Positions 23,832 through 36,900 of a DNA stretch of 64,000 bases are shown here, one piece after another. Positions within the stretch are counted from its first letter, which is position 1. Every line of letters begins with the position of its first letter. This stretch comes from Erigeron canadensis (Eukaryota; Streptophyta; Magnoliopsida; Asterales; Asteraceae): contig NC_057769.1 of the NCBI RefSeq assembly GCF_010389155.1, positions 25,606,735 to 25,670,734 of the forward strand. The letters are read 5' to 3'. The notes under the pieces are model-generated. The model saw only the letters and a program-made list of their open reading frames with translations, was not told the origin of the DNA and ran no database searches. Position numbers and translations under genes: made by a program.

Positions 23832-25202
23832 TTTTCTTTTGTGTTGGTATATGCATTGCCACTACTGTTAGAACAAAAATATAGTGTTGCTTGTTAAAAA
23901 CATAATGTTGGTATGTGATTTTGTTACAAAGATGGTTTACCATAAAATTTGAGTTGAAAATTAAGTGTGCAGGTCTGGCTTAATAGCGATCTTGACCATA
24001 TGTATCGTGTACCAACACTCGATTGAGAAAATATCGCCTCCACAATCTTTTTCAGTAATTTTAACACTTGTTGGTTGTTTGATATTAGGATTAAAAATGT
24101 CTTATAAATGTTTATTTATGTAGATTAAAGATTGAAATTTTATAAAATGTTTTAACTAAAAAAATATATACAATTAAATTTTAATAGGCGTTACAGATAT
24201 TACTACAAGTTATCTAATAAATTAACTAAGGCCATGTTTTTTTTTACATAATATACTTAATAATTAAGAACTTAATGTATTCGGTCAAATTTTATGTTTC
24301 TTTTTTAACATAATAAACAAAATAAGAGTCAATTACTTATTATTTTACTTAACACATACTAATATTACATTCAACCACTTAATATATTTAGCACTTAATG
24401 ACTAAAATAACACACATGACATCATAAAAAAACTTTCTTTCGAATTTAAGCCAAATTGGAGACTATGAGGAGGCAACCCTAGTCTTTACCCATAGGTCTT
24501 GTGTTCGACTCTCCGAAATGATATATTTTTGTAGTTTTTTCCCTGAATTCCATGCGATCACATCATGCCCAATCTGCTCGGTATCTAATAGGCTATGAGG
24601 ATCGAATGTTCAAAAACAATACATAAGAATTCTTGTATTATTTTAAGAAAAAAGTAACCCCCATTGCCGTCTCCTACGAGTTTTGGGTCCTAATACCGCC
24701 TTCGACGATGTATTGGAGATGTTGAGATTTAGACGGCCATACCTCTACTCCAAAGGTAGAGAAGCTGTTTCCAAGTTTTACCAAAGTTAGAATAAGACCT
24801 TCAACCTTGTTGGGCATGATGATCGAATCTTTGACCTTTGTATCTAGAGAAAAGAGCTTCAACTACTTAATTTGTAAGGATATATTAACTTAAAAAGATT
24901 AAAACCATAAAGCATGTGACACTTTTTACTATTTCTTAGAAATTGAGAAGATATATAAATATGATGGATGTTATAAGCTTTCTTAAAAACAATGTGCTAC
25001 ATTAAGGCTATCATATTTTTACTGTATTGGATGATGAATTTATCTCGTATTGCTAACCTAAATTTCTAAATGAAATGCAAACGTTTATAATAATATGGAG
25101 GAAAGGTAGGGTTAAAAAAGTTACTCAAAATTACTCAAAGTGTAATAACATATATATAATTTTAAATATATATTATTAGAAATTATAATATATATATTTT
25201 TT
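23832..25202. other. Intergenic DNA
   Basis: AT-rich, with no gene seen. Apart from the SINE-like piece, part of 24640-24860 reads as moderately GC-rich low-copy sequence that I cannot assign. Confidence 0.4.
24445..24560 (+). mobile_element. SINE-like piece with a tRNA-type box B
   Basis: GGTCTTGTGTTCGACTCTCC at about 24506 resembles RNA polymerase III box B (GGTTCRANNCC), preceded by AGGCAACCCTAGTC text typical of plant tRNA-derived SINE heads. No clear A-tail or target duplication was found, so support is weak. Confidence 0.3.
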
Positions 25203-25480
25203 AAAATTAGACGGGTATCCGCACAATGCAACAGTCATGATGGTGATGGTTGAAGGTGGTGGTGACGGGGAAAAGTAATTGATATAAATGGAGGTAGTTT
25301 GTTATTTTAAGGAATAGACGATGTATCTTGTAAACAACTTTATTAAGGGTATAATAGATATATTAACTTTAGATATTTAAATTAGTGAAATAGGAGAAAG
25401 ATACTTTAGGTATTTTGAATGCTGAAATTTGAAAAAGAGGAGAGGTGGTTTATTTTATATAAATATATATATATATATAT
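25203..25480 (-). mobile_element. Possible Helitron-like element, degenerate
   Basis: It starts with TTAG followed by ACGGGTATCCGCACAATGCAACAG and a GGTGATGGTTG tail. This is the same layout as the two well-supported Helitrons at 47908 and 48631 (YYAG, then a CCGC..GCGG stem, then GGTGGTG-rich DNA). The other end runs into a (TA)n tract and cannot be fixed. Confidence 0.3.
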
Positions 25481-25534
25481 ATAATGGTTCTCAAAAATAA
25501 GGAAACTCTCTCTGGAAACTCTTTCTCTCTCTCT

Positions 25535-25565
<31 letters not shown>
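25458..25565. repeat. TA and TC microsatellites
   Basis: (TA)n at about 25463-25483, then CTCTCTCTTTCT followed by a second longer (TA)n to about 25565. Likely hypervariable. Confidence 0.8.
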
Positions 25566-26585
25566 GGATTTAGGTAAAATAAAACAAGTATTAAAGTATC
25601 TATATAATGATAATTCATATAAATATAAGTTGCACATATAAAGATAACACATGTGTAAGTTATATAAGTTATACATATGAAGATAAGTATCTATATAAAT
25701 ATAATTCGTTTACACATGTGTAAGTTAAGCGAAAATTGTAATTCCAAGCAGGCTCCGCCCTTAAGGGAATTCATAAATGATAGCTGGTGGAGGTGATAGG
25801 TCATAGGGACGATAGGTTCTACGGTGATGGGTTATAGGGGGTGATAAGTCATAGGTGGTGATCGGTGATGGGTGAATTTAAAATACTTAATGTAATATCA
25901 TATGGAAACAAGTGTTCCTCAAGCTGCATTAACAATGTTCACAACATTCAATTCAAGTTGAAAAGAAATATTAAAGATAGAAGATTAAGCTGGGTGTGGA
26001 AGTCAACTTAGGATTATCAGCAAGCAAAAAACACTTAGAGAGATTGAGGTCTGACAAATGTTTGAGTGTGTCTGGCGCAACCAAGTGAAGATGAACCTGG
26101 ATTGAAGATAAAAATAGAATGAGTGACTATGCAAAATTTATAGTATTCGAAGTTGATGGTTTTGTTTCACATGTGCGCGTCCATTCTCTTATTAGCTAAG
26201 TGAAGACTCGTGACAGTAAGATGGAGGACCATTTGTATCATAATATCACGATCAAATATTCCATCCAACAAGCCAATAAAAGATCAATACGTGGATAAAC
26301 TGGACACCAATGGTAGCAGAGCCATTGCTTATAAAAGTTTCATTCATTGGCAGCATATGTTTGACATTTCCTGAGACACAATCTTCAAACAAAGTTTTAT
26401 TGCTCATATACACAACTTATTCTGTAAAACATCAGCTTAGGCTTATTCTTTGGAGTAGAAACTTATTGGTTGTAATTTGTCATTGAACTGGGTTGTTTAG
26501 ATATGTTCATGATGTCTTGTTCCACGATAACCCTGTAATTCATTGTATAGATTCATTCTTAACAAAAAGTTACATTAAAAATTAC
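25566..26585. other. Intergenic DNA with short GGTGAT-type repeats
   Basis: Around 25790-25870 short words (GGTGATAGGTCATAGG and variants) recur. Similar words occur at 37740-37790 inside a Helitron-like stretch. No gene is seen. Confidence 0.4.
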
Positions 26586-26965
26586 AATCTTGGTGTTCCC
26601 AATTTGAATTGGTATCCCCTCAAGAATTTGAACTGGTGGGTTCCCAATTTGAATTGGTAGTCGGCATCGAACTCGAAATTGCGCCAAAGCAAGCAAATAC
26701 CACCGGAGAACCCCAAAGCTTCGGCTCTGATCCAAATGGTAAATCCTATTCTTTTGAGTACAGTGTTCCGCGTGTAGCAGGAAAAGAGGCTGTACGTGAA
26801 AGGGCTTACGATACCGATAAGAGTAAGACAAGAGCGACTTCTTTTTCAGTCACTGGTCTAGTTCCAGCAGGGGTAGGACAGGAGTACCAGTAAGTAAAAG
26901 GACTTCTTTGGGAACTCCATTGACATGCTTACACTACCGGGAGTTTCTTGCGCTTGAAGGGGTAA
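26586..26965. other. GC-richer island, possible organelle-derived insert
   Basis: About 380 bp with much higher GC than its surroundings and abrupt edges. One frame is open at 26609-26893 (94 codons). The style (AAAGCTTCGGCTCTGATCC, CTAGTTCCAGCAGGGGTAGG) resembles plant mitochondrial intergenic DNA. I cannot name an organelle gene in it. A nuclear copy of mitochondrial DNA is the likeliest reading, with an unrecognised gene exon as the alternative. Confidence 0.3.
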
Positions 26966-27113
26966 AGGGAAATTAATTTTATCTACTTACTTTATTGTTT
27001 TATTAGATTCCTACCCTTTACATTACTTTTATATCACTTAATCTTTGAAACTATTCTTTAAAGTTTATAAAGATCGAATTAAGTTGTATTCATCATCCAT
27101 CCCTTTACAACTA

Positions 27114-29976
27114 TGTAACATCCGTGATTTTGACTCATTTGACTTTCCATTGACTTGTGTGTAATTTGAATAACGACTTTAAATAAAAATGATAATATTG
27201 AGTGCATTTCATTGAATTATGATGAGAATTATGTTCGACGGGTCGATAATTTGACTTATTTTTTTGAAACGATACGAGACGACTTATGAATTAACTAGCA
27301 AGTGATGATGGATCAACCAATGGGTGCAAACCAACCCATGAACCAACCATGCCCTCAACCCATACCCAACCAACTCCTTCCACCTTGCATCCATCCATTT
27401 ACTCTCATCTTTCTCTCTTTCTCTTGAATGCTTGCAAGAACACACATACACTCTCTCTCTCTCTCATTAAATTCATCATCAATTTGGGTTGTTCAAGATA
27501 AATTAATACAAGATTTAGCTTCATCATCTCCTCATCTCTATCATATCTCAAATTTGGATTTTCTAGTGCAAGGAAATCTTCTAAACGGGTCATTCTCGGG
27601 TTTGGAACTTTGGTAGAGACTTTGGTAAGTTAACTAGCCTTAAATTCATCAATCATTACTTAATAACATGTTTATAATCAATAACAAACACTTTTGGGGT
27701 CAAAATTTGGGTAATTAGGGTTTCTATTTGACTAATTAAGTCAAAAACCTAGTTTAAATGCAAAATTGATGTTAAGATCGATTCTTGGTGTGGGTTTGAT
27801 GAGAATAAGTTAGATTATATTAAAATGGGTGTACAAAGTCGTCTGGGTTGGGTCAAATCCTAACGGGTCGAGTTTTAGGGTTGTGGTTATGAAAGTAAGG
27901 TTTTGAATTAAAATGGACCAAAAACTGATTCCTTGATGATAATTCGGACATTCTGAGGTGGAAATTTGAGTTGTGGTGAGTGAATTCATGTTTGTAATAA
28001 CCTTTTTCTGCTTCAAACTCGTCCCACAACCCCCTGGGTCGTTTAGGGCCTATAAGATATAAGAAAATGGGGTTCTTGGGTCCCACCGTCTGGGATGGTC
28101 TCTTCACCGTCTGGGGCGGTCTGTAATGGCCCTCAGCGTCCCCTATCACCGTCCAAGACGCTGCCCTCCAACTCTCAAATAGATCGAACGGTGCCTAGAC
28201 GCCACTCTCTTCTGTTTTACGCTAGCTGGCTTGCACACCAAAATCCCGATTTCCAGCCAACCGTCCTGCACGCCCTGCCAAATCTTTTCCCACCGTCTGG
28301 GACGCTGCCTTGTATTATGCAGTTTTCTGGATTTTCCTTTTTGGGCTCCTCTTTTACTTGGGTCGGGTTAGGCCTAGATATAAATCCATTATGGGCTTCT
28401 AACTTGATGTACACGGGTCTGGGCTATCTTTCAAAGTAAACTCGTCTTAACTTATAATATACTCAGCCCATTACTAGGATTGAACGTGTAACGATTGTCG
28501 GAAGATTCCAAACATCTCACCCCGATTCTTGTGGTATAAACGTTATCCGCTGTCACCAAGGTTACCAAAAATCTAGATAAAACCTAAATTATATATGTAA
28601 ATATATATAGATGTGTACAACAATAGTTCTTGAATATGAAACGACTTTTGATCGACTTAAAATTGTATAAACCATCTCTCCGCTTTTCTTTAATGACTTA
28701 ATCGAGTCCCGATAGCCTTTCAAACAACTTGAATCTCATTTGAGACATAATTTTGGGCTTCACACAACTAAAGACGTATAATATATGTAAAATATATATT
28801 AGTAAAATGTGTATTAAAATGATAGGTGGTGGACGTGGAGTGAACATTGAACGACTCTAGCTCGACTATCAATAGATATTAACTTCTAATTGCCGATCAA
28901 GGTGAGTTCCGTAGCTCCCTACTCATTCGGGCTGAAAAGTGTACACTTATGTGTATGATTGTTTGATTACTTGATTATTGATTGTGATATTGAATGTTTG
29001 ACTTGAGCTTGGTTTACGCATATGGATGTGATTGGATGATTATTTATGATAGTTGTACATACATATAGGTCGGTTATGCCTTCAAAGGGTTTGAGATGTG
29101 GTGGGAAGGCTGCGGGTGACCTTATATATAAGTATCAAGAACTCGTTGAAAGTAGAATTATATCCTCCTAAGTGTATGTACGTATCGTTTGGGTTGGTTT
29201 TGATGATTATGGACTCGTGATTTGAGACACACACGCATATATAATGATATGATTGTTGATGAGACGAATGAGTACATCCGAGTGTATATACGTATGCACT
29301 TGTGTTGATTTGATAAACATACATGACTCCAGGTAATAGACGTATATACGCCAATGATTTTGATGTGCAACATTGTTCATTGTGATGACATGTGAGTATC
29401 GTTGCATTGATGACTTGATGGTCACACATATGATACGCATTATGACATTGACTTGCATACGACACATATCTTGATTTTGACATCACTTGTGTTATTCATT
29501 ACACGTTCTTACTTTTATCATGTAATCTTATTGTATTGATGGTGTGACAAGCAAAGGCTATTGTAAGTGTTGATTTGCCTTTACTTATACATCTTGTAAT
29601 TATTGGCAATGGTTCCTCGTGAACCATCACTACAAACTCACCAACCTCGTGTTAACTTGTTTAGTATACTTTTCAGGTAATCAAGTGAACCAAGGACGTG
29701 ATGCATGATTTCTACTTGCCTTTAACTCAGGCTTGGACGTATGTGGATCAAGGATTCATTTGTCCATTTTACATTATGCTTAGAATCGATAGCCATCATT
29801 AGACTATTATTTTGTAAACTCTGATGGTCATTTGCTCCTTATGTATTTTGCATGAATACTTGACATACTTGGTTGGATTCACCGAATTCACTTATTTTCA
29901 TTTAATTGTCTACATTAATTCCACCATGTGCTATGTAATTTATGTAATATTTCGAGTCCTAAATAGGGGTGTTACA
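27114..29976 (+). mobile_element. Gypsy-type long LTR (solo), copy 1
   Basis: 2863 bp beginning TGTAACATCC and ending GGGGTGTTACA, the terminal pattern of long plant Ty3/Gypsy LTRs (Tekay-like, by inference). It is homologous over much of its length to 43474-45962: both contain CGTAGCTCCCTACTCA-type text, the CTTGAGCTTGGTTTACGCATATGG block and GGTCGGTTATGCCTTC. No gag-pol lies next to it, so it is a solo LTR. The flanking 5-mers (AACTA left, AATAT right) do not match, so the target duplication is lost or the ends arose by recombination. Open frames inside look like chance frames. Confidence 0.75.
28080..28320 (+). repeat. Repeated CCGTCTGGGACG phrase inside LTR copy 1
   Basis: Words such as CACCGTCTGGGACGCTGCC, CCGTCTGGGATGGTC and CCGTCTGGGGCGGTC recur irregularly about 970-1200 bp into the LTR. 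At the same relative position LTR copy 2 holds a different phrase array (CGTAGCTTACG). Confidence 0.55.
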
Positions 29977-30569
29977 AATATTTGGTCTTTATTATACTTT
30001 GGTATTTTGAATAAATTTGGACATACACACTACCTATAAAAAAAAATACAATTCTATAAAATACAAAACAAATAGATTTAAAAACAATATATTTTGTCGT
30101 TAAAAAAACAATACATTTAATATAACCATATAGATATTATCTTCTTTATATATATATATATATATAGAGAAAGAGAGAGAGAGTTGACTATTGTAAAACA
30201 GCTATTAAAGTAAACAAATAAGATAAGAGACCTTTAGATAATGATTAAATTGATGCACAAAAATCCACGAATAAATTTATGCACGATGATTTTCATGATG
30301 TACGGTAATTTTTAGTGAAGAAAAACATATTATTTTATCTGTTTTATTTTAATAATTGTTTTATTTTACCTAAAACCTAAATATACATATACATGGGAAA
30401 AGTGAATATACGGTTATTCAACACCTAAGCTTAGGTGTGGAGTTCCTCACTGACTAATATTTTATTAGTTTTTGTTTAATTAATAAATGTTTGGGCCTTC
30501 ATGTATTTTATGGTTTAAAAAATTAGTTAGTGATAACTGTTTCATACCTAAGCTTAAATACCCGACATT
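29977..30569. other. AT-rich spacer with TA microsatellite
   Basis: (TA)n/(GA)n run at about 30147-30183. A CACCTAAGCTTAGGTG palindrome at about 30423 and a matching half-site near 30550 bracket a MITE-like region. No gene. Confidence 0.4.
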
Positions 30570-30833
30570 CTTATATATATATATACTACTATATAAAAAT
30601 TATACCCTTATGTTGTTTAGTTAGAATTTTGAAACACACGAAATTACCATTTTACCCTTAACCAGTTAACTCATACAATCATTTCACAATCTTTTAAAAG
30701 ATACACACTTTCCCTAAAAATCAAATATCTTTATATCAATTATCTACAACACTTGATGTCGGCCATCACCATCCGCCAACGCCACCATATCGCGACCAAT
30801 ATCATCGCCACCACATTGTGCCGGTACCATGTT
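30570..30833 (+). mobile_element. Possible Helitron-like element
   Basis: The left end TCTTATATATATATACTACT resembles the TC-starting 5' ends of the Helitrons at 48239 and 49018. The right end runs through CCGCCAACGCCACC and CACATTGTGCCGGTACCATGT to TTAG before TATA, echoing the stem-then-CTAG layout of their 3' ends. The hairpin is degenerate. Confidence 0.35.
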
Positions 30834-33399
30834 AGTATATATATATATATCGATGCACAATAACTTTCATGATGCACGATGATATTTATGATGCACGGTG
30901 ATTTTCAGTAAAAGAAAACTTGTTATTTATTTTACTTTAATACTTGTTTTATTTATCTTGAACACCGTAAATATAGATGAACATAGTAAAAGAAAACTTG
31001 TATAAGGGCAGTTTTTGAAATATAGATGAAATTTGAAAGTTTAAAATATATATTAAAAATTTATACTCCGTAAATACTTAACCAAAAATATTATACAAAT
31101 ATCATAAGGGTTGACCCTAACAGTAGTGTTGGGATAGACGGTTGCCTCATGCCCTCAATGTTAGATTATATTAGACCTGAAAATATATTAGGTTTTTATT
31201 CTTAAAGCTTTTTGTTTGGGTAACAGTTAATACAAGGGGTGAAATAGCCGCTACTCACTTGTTGCTATTTCTTTGTGCATAAATACTTTTTTAAGCGATG
31301 TTGTCATAACTCACAAAAGTATTTAACCTGTTTTGCAACCATTTCAAGTTTGAATTTATAAGAAAAGTCTTTCGATATTGAACCTTAAAACCTCTTACAT
31401 TTAACTTGTATTTTAATAAGTTAGACTCCCAAAATTCCCCCGCTTAAGGCTATCAAAGAGGTTTTATTGAAACAATACATTTATGCCGCGTTTAATCGGG
31501 GAAAACACCCTTTGTTTTCCAAGAATACATGGAAAACAGAAAACGCAATCAAGTAATTAGTTTTCAAAAAATTGTTTTCCAATCTGTTTTCCATTTTATG
31601 GGAATTTAGAAAACATTTTTTTTAGTTGTTTTTCACTTTTCATTTTCATTTTCCTAAATTTTAAAAACCTCAAATTATTATAACTCCCCCCCTACGCCCT
31701 CATCTGTGCCTTCGTCACCCCTCGCCCCCGTCTCTACCTCTGTCATCCCTCGAGCCCATCTCACTCCCAACCTCCCACTTAATCAAGTACATTAAAACAT
31801 GTTTTTAATATGAAAAATAAAAATATCATTTTCAGTTTTAATTTTTAAACGTGATTTTAAAATTTTCATTTGTAATTTAGAAAGAAAACTCCCTGTATTT
31901 TCTATAAAGTTAAAAATAAAAAACTAAAATATTTTTTTGCCGTTATCTTCTTCGTATAGTCCTTGTCACCCAATTAAATACAAACTTCCCAAAAACACCA
32001 CCAACAACCTTATAATAATTTTTATTTTTATTTATTTCACCGGGAGCCAACCCTTCAATCAACCCGACATATTAGCTGCAGTGTTTTGCAACAGGATGGT
32101 ATGCCACTGCGTCCTCTCTTATTAGTAACGCATCATCTCTTATTAGTAAACGCATTTAAAAACACCCCTTATAAATTTTGAGTTCTTACAAAATTTAATT
32201 AGGTTAGAAAACATAGTTTAAGTTTAAAATCTATCATATTATTTTAAGAAGATATTGTATTAGTTTTTGAGATTGAAATCCCTGGCGACTTTAAACCAAA
32301 CTTCACGTTGTTTGTATCATATATTAATTTTTTCAATATAACTTTAATCTATATGATAAAAACCGACAAGACACATACATAATTTGAACCCCCATTTGTA
32401 GGTAAAACCCCTACGCTTCCACACTAAACCCTAAATAATTAACAATTTATCTAGATCTCATTATATCCTTTATTAACATAATTTAATATAAGTAGTGTAT
32501 TTTTGTCTTTATATACATTTTAAATTAAATATTTAGTATAGTAAAAAGTAAACAAAACTTGTGTTCTTATGGTAGTTGGTAGTCCACTTTATTTGGAAAA
32601 ATCATTAGTTCAAATTCAATGGTTACCCTTTTTGTTGTTTCTTTTTTTTTTTTTAAATTTTGTAAGATTTTTTTATACATTTGGTTTTAACTTTTCTTTG
32701 TTTGTTACAATTTTTATTTTATTTTATGGGCTTTTTTTTGATTATATTTTTCAAAATTCTTTTTCTAGTGTATAACATTTTAACATTCATTTCCTTATAA
32801 CATTTTTTTTTTCAAACATTTTATTTTTGTCAAAAAAATTTTGATAACATTTTGTTATATATAATTTTAGAATTATTTTCTTTAACTTTTTGTTATATTT
32901 TGTGATTTGATTTGATTTTTAGACTTTTTCTAATCACATTATATATATTTCTTAGGCATTTTTACAAGCTAGTGAACATAAACACAAAGTTATTGCGGTA
33001 TTGCCTAAAATCAAATGGACATGTGAGAACTTTTAACATTTGTTTTATTTTGAACCAAATGAATACTACATATTTTTTTGAAAAAGTTTTTGATTTCTTT
33101 CGTTCCGGCTCATTAACAAATACGCTTATAAAAACCAACGCCGCCTGATAGGGTGCTACGAACCACCTAGTTGCTTATTACTTTAACCTACCTTTTTAAT
33201 CATAACATTAGCAACAATGTTGCAAGCTAAAAGTATGAATTCGAAATGTAATCTGAAACCATTATGGAGAGTTATATATTTCTAGTTAAACTATTTTTCA
33301 TTATTTTTATTTGAACAACGGGTTAGTAGTTAATTATTTAGTATTCAAGACACTAAACTCAGGACTCTTATTAATCCATTAAACATATATCGAAGCTAC
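30834..33399. other. Intergenic DNA without recognised genes
   Basis: AT-rich with a GC-rich pyrimidine block at about 31686-31770. A SINE-like box B in reverse is seen near 32395 (GAACCCCC) and another forward near 32610 (AGTTCAAATTC). ORFs here are composed of Phe/Leu/Ile from poly-T tracts and are not credible genes. Confidence 0.4.
32565..32640 (+). mobile_element. SINE-like tRNA-derived head
   Basis: TGGTAGTTGGTAGTCC (box A-like, about 32570) and TTAGTTCAAATTCAATGG (box B-like, about 32607) are about 35 bp apart, a typical spacing for internal Pol III promoters. The downstream body is poly-T-rich and the end is undefined. Confidence 0.35.
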
Positions 33400-33720
33400 G
33401 ATTTACTCGGACACGATTAGGTAACAAGATTACCATGAATCTCTTCAAGAAGAAAACAAGATATTCACAAAGGAGTAAGAGATTTACTCTATTTCTCTTA
33501 CCCTCCTCTCCAAGTTATCTACCCTCTATATAAATAGAGGAAGAAGCCTCATGGCATATTCATTCATTCATAATATACACCATACGAATTACATACTAAA
33601 ACCTTATCAATAGTTTATTCGACCTTCGAATAAACCTTAAACAAAACCCTAAACCCCCTCTAATAATCCACTCCTACAAATATAAGAAGTAAGATTTGAA
33701 CCTAAGTAGATTTTCTCAAG
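33400..33720 (+). promoter_or_regulatory. Promoter-like block, probably from an LTR
   Basis: A strong TATA context (CCCTCTATATAAATAGAGG, about 33522-33540) is followed by CATTCATTCATTCAT-like leader DNA and pyrimidine-rich CCCTAAACCCC. No ORF follows, so it is most likely the U3/R part of an LTR remnant or TRIM. TG...CA ends were not located. Confidence 0.35.
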
Positions 33721-33799
33721 GTCTAAGATCTTACCAATGGCCACTAACTCATTGACTCTAATTAAACTATTAGACTTATATTACTATACAAGTATGGAC

Positions 33800-34120
33800 T
33801 GATGCAATACGGTGGTGGTGGTGAGGAAAACGGTCTAGTAGTGTCGGTGATGGTACTATTGGTGGTGGTGGCGGTGTCAAGTGGTGTAAGTTGATTTAAT
33901 TGTGATAATAAAATTTTTTTATAAAATAAGGACTTAAAGTGTTAATTATTAAATTAAAGGTTGGAGTGTAAATTAATTCATTAAGAGTAAATTGGGTATT
34001 TTATGAAAACTCTTTCTATAAAAGTGTTTATTAATGATAATTAGTAATTTCATATGTAACTATTGTGTAATTATTTCTAAAAATGGAATGTGTGATAATT
34101 TTTATAAACAAGTATATATA
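33800..34120 (-). mobile_element. Possible degenerate Helitron-like element
   Basis: The left part GACTGATGCAATACGGTGGTGGTGG and the right end AAGTATATATAGA before TAAG match the general layout of the Helitrons at 47908 and 48631 (GCGG/GGTGGTG-rich on one side, reverse TCTATATAT on the other). The CTAG end is lost. Confidence 0.25.
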
Positions 34121-34351
34121 GATAAGTAAACCTACACAATTAATTAATAGTTATTCAAATGGAAAATTACCATATAGTTACGCTTGCGAGAATGCCACAA
34201 ACGCCATTGAAGCACCGTGAAATAAACCCCTGGATACATACAGATATTCCTAGAAATTTCGATCCGATAGTGAAAGCTAAACAATTAAGTTGAAAGATAT
34301 TCCTTTCAAAATATAAATGAAGGATTGGTGAAAGAAGCATATGGATTAAAA

Positions 34352-34545
34352 AATTAGCTATTCGTTTCTTTTATATAGTAATAATGATAATGATAAAAGA
34401 AAAGTGTAGTTTACAAAATGACATATATGCTTTTCTATAAGTACAAGTAAAGAAAGAATAAAACGAAGAAGGGGAAGTTTATTATATATCGAACTAGAGG
34501 CGAACTCAAACAAAATGGTGCGACGTAGTGCTGGTGACGAATAAT
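34352..34545. repeat. Dispersed repeat, copy A
   Basis: Shares about 150 bp with 38628-38770 (GTATGCTTTTCTATAAGTACAAGTAAAGAAAGAATA and flanks, seen here as ATATGCTTTTCTATAAG). Its TAGTAATAATGATAATGAT segment occupies the position where the other copy has a large TAA microsatellite. A third piece of the left end (TTTCTTTTATATAGTAATAA) is at about 35147. Confidence 0.6.
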
Positions 34546-36540
34546 GTAGAAAGGGTAAAGACAATTAATGTAGAAAGGGTAACATATCGATCTTTTATAT
34601 TAATAAAATAAAATTATGATAATGTTATTTTATTCTAAAGAAAACTTCTTTATATATAATCTTAATATTTTTATGACATCATCTAAAAAATTTATAAATT
34701 GACAACAAAATAAAAATTGAAACTTATTTCAAGATATTATGAATTTAAATTATTTTCAGTAGATAATCAATTTATATATCAAAGTTGATTATTAGAATAC
34801 TATTTTGGAGTTAAAGGTATGAGATTTGAATTATCATTGATTATTATAATTGTTATATGTTATGATAGTAAATGAATTGTAGTCTTAACATCGCTTATTC
34901 AAAAGATACAATATAATAGTGTTCAACATAACAAAAAGTTAAACACTTTCATTGTGTTGTATATTTAAAAATTCATATTTTATTCAAGTGCCCGTATAAT
35001 ATGCGGGTTAATCAGTCATATTATTTTACGAATTGATATATAGATTTTTATAAATTATTTCATTAAATGTATTTTTAGGGTGCCACCTAAGGAGGTGGAT
35101 GGGGTAGTAAATAAGTCAAGGATATTTGGTGGTGTTTAGCCATTTATTTCTTTTATATAGTAATAACTAAATTAAATCAATGTGTTGCATGATGAATAAT
35201 TGTAGTCGTAAAAATCTGTTAAAAATAAATAATACATCTTTCAAATTTGAAGTATAAGACTACAGTATTGTAACAACAATATAAAATGTAAACATGCTTG
35301 TTAAAGACATTTACATCATAATTGAATATATTTCGATATTAATCAATGAATTTAGTTTTTTAATAATGTTTAAATCATACAACCATGTAACAACATATAA
35401 AATCAAAAAATAAAGTATATAAAATATAGCCCATAAATAAACCATTAATACAAGTTTAATTTCAATTCATAAAACATAAACAGAAAGGACTAATTTCCAA
35501 GTTTTGAATAACTTATTGAATTTAAGTATTAAATTGGTTTTTTTTTATCTAATAATTAAACGTTAAAATAAGAACTTTTAAATTTCAAACGATTAAAAGA
35601 AAAAAAAAATCACTAATTTATCAAATTAAATTGAATGCTAAAGTAATTTGATATAATCGATATGTAATAATTACGCTAGATAATGACTTATATAAAAAAA
35701 AGTTAGAAACATCAAATATGATAACAATATTAAGAATGAATTATATATATATATATATATATTGCCGGCAGAGTAGAGAGAAAAAAAATAAACTTTGCTT
35801 TCAATCTGGGCCATTGAAATTAATAAATGAAACGATCTAAGCCTTTGAAATTAAAATTCAAGATGTATATGGTAACTAATAAAAAAGTAAAAGTTAAGCT
35901 TGACTATTTTAGATATGATAACTCTTTTTATATAATTAAATATTTTTTTTAATTATAGTAACTATTTAATACTAAGTATATGTTAATTATTTTTAAAAAT
36001 AGCTTGGATCTTTTAACCATTAATCATGATAATTATATACTACATGATAATGATAATTACTCATGCACTATCTAAACTTTAAACTTTATATGCTTCATCA
36101 TTCCATTATTAGAAATATATCCAAACAACTATACTTTCTATATTAATCATAGTAAATATCCAAACAATTTCAAATTAAAAATGAGATTTCAAAAAACAAG
36201 GGTTACTTGTAGTAAACATTTTTTTAAAAGATTTTTTTTTTTACTTGAACTAAACACAGTTTACACATTCAAACATTTGAATGTTATTACTGTAACATGA
36301 AACTTTTTTTTTAACATATCCTAATGCTATTGAATTTAGAGATCATTTTCTTATGTCATAAAAGAGTAATACTATTTCAAATATAAATTCTAGATTTTTT
36401 TTTTTTCACAAAATAGTCTGTTTTTGCTTTAAATAAATTTTTTAAACTCTTACTTTCCATATTTAATATTGTCTATTTTTACATTTTGTCTCTTTAATAT
36501 ATGAACACCAATAAATTTTTTTATTTTATATATATACACA
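34546..36540. other. AT-rich intergenic DNA
   Basis: Very AT-rich with poly-T/A tracts. A degenerate CCCG...CGGG stem near 34990 (GCCCGTATAATATGCGGG) followed by TTAATCAG may be a decayed Helitron 3' end. No gene is seen. Confidence 0.4.
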
Positions 36541-36544
36541 CATA

Positions 36545-36836
36545 TATTGATGAGTAACCGCACGATACGTTGACGATTGTGTGGTGGTGGCGCGACAACT
36601 AGTGGTGGTGGTGGCTGCACCAGTGAGTGGTGCAGGCACTTTATCTAAAAGTAAGCACGTTGTAGGGGGTAGTGTATGTATTTTAGCAGTTAAGTGATAC
36701 GTATTATAAATATATAAGGATAAAATAGGCATATGAAGTAGATATATTTAAATTAATGAATAAAGATGAGGGGTAATTTAGAGACCAACATGTAACTTCA
36801 TGAAGGGGCTAAAATAGTTTACAAGAGAACATAGAT
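36545..36836 (-). mobile_element. Possible degenerate Helitron-like element
   Basis: TAACCGCACGATACGTTGACG followed by GGTGGTGGCG-rich DNA on the left, and a right end ATAGA before TATAC, fit the shared terminus layout described for 47908-48239. The CTAG end is altered to GATGAG. Confidence 0.3.
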
Positions 36837-36900
36837 ATACTACTTAGAATACAAAGAGAAAAACAAATGACATGACACAAATCATCAAATTCATTTACAT

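Noticed and set aside
24500..24530. tRNA gene
   Set aside because: Only a box B-like word is present; no acceptor stem or cloverleaf can be drawn. No convincing tRNA gene was seen in the window.
28095..28439. 114-codon ORF as a gene
   Set aside because: It lies in the phrase array of an LTR and its opposite strand is equally open. It is a by-product of repeated GC-rich words.
32569..33148. Short hydrophobic ORFs that look like membrane proteins
   Set aside because: They derive from poly-T tracts; composition is Phe/Leu/Ile with no start context or conserved motif.
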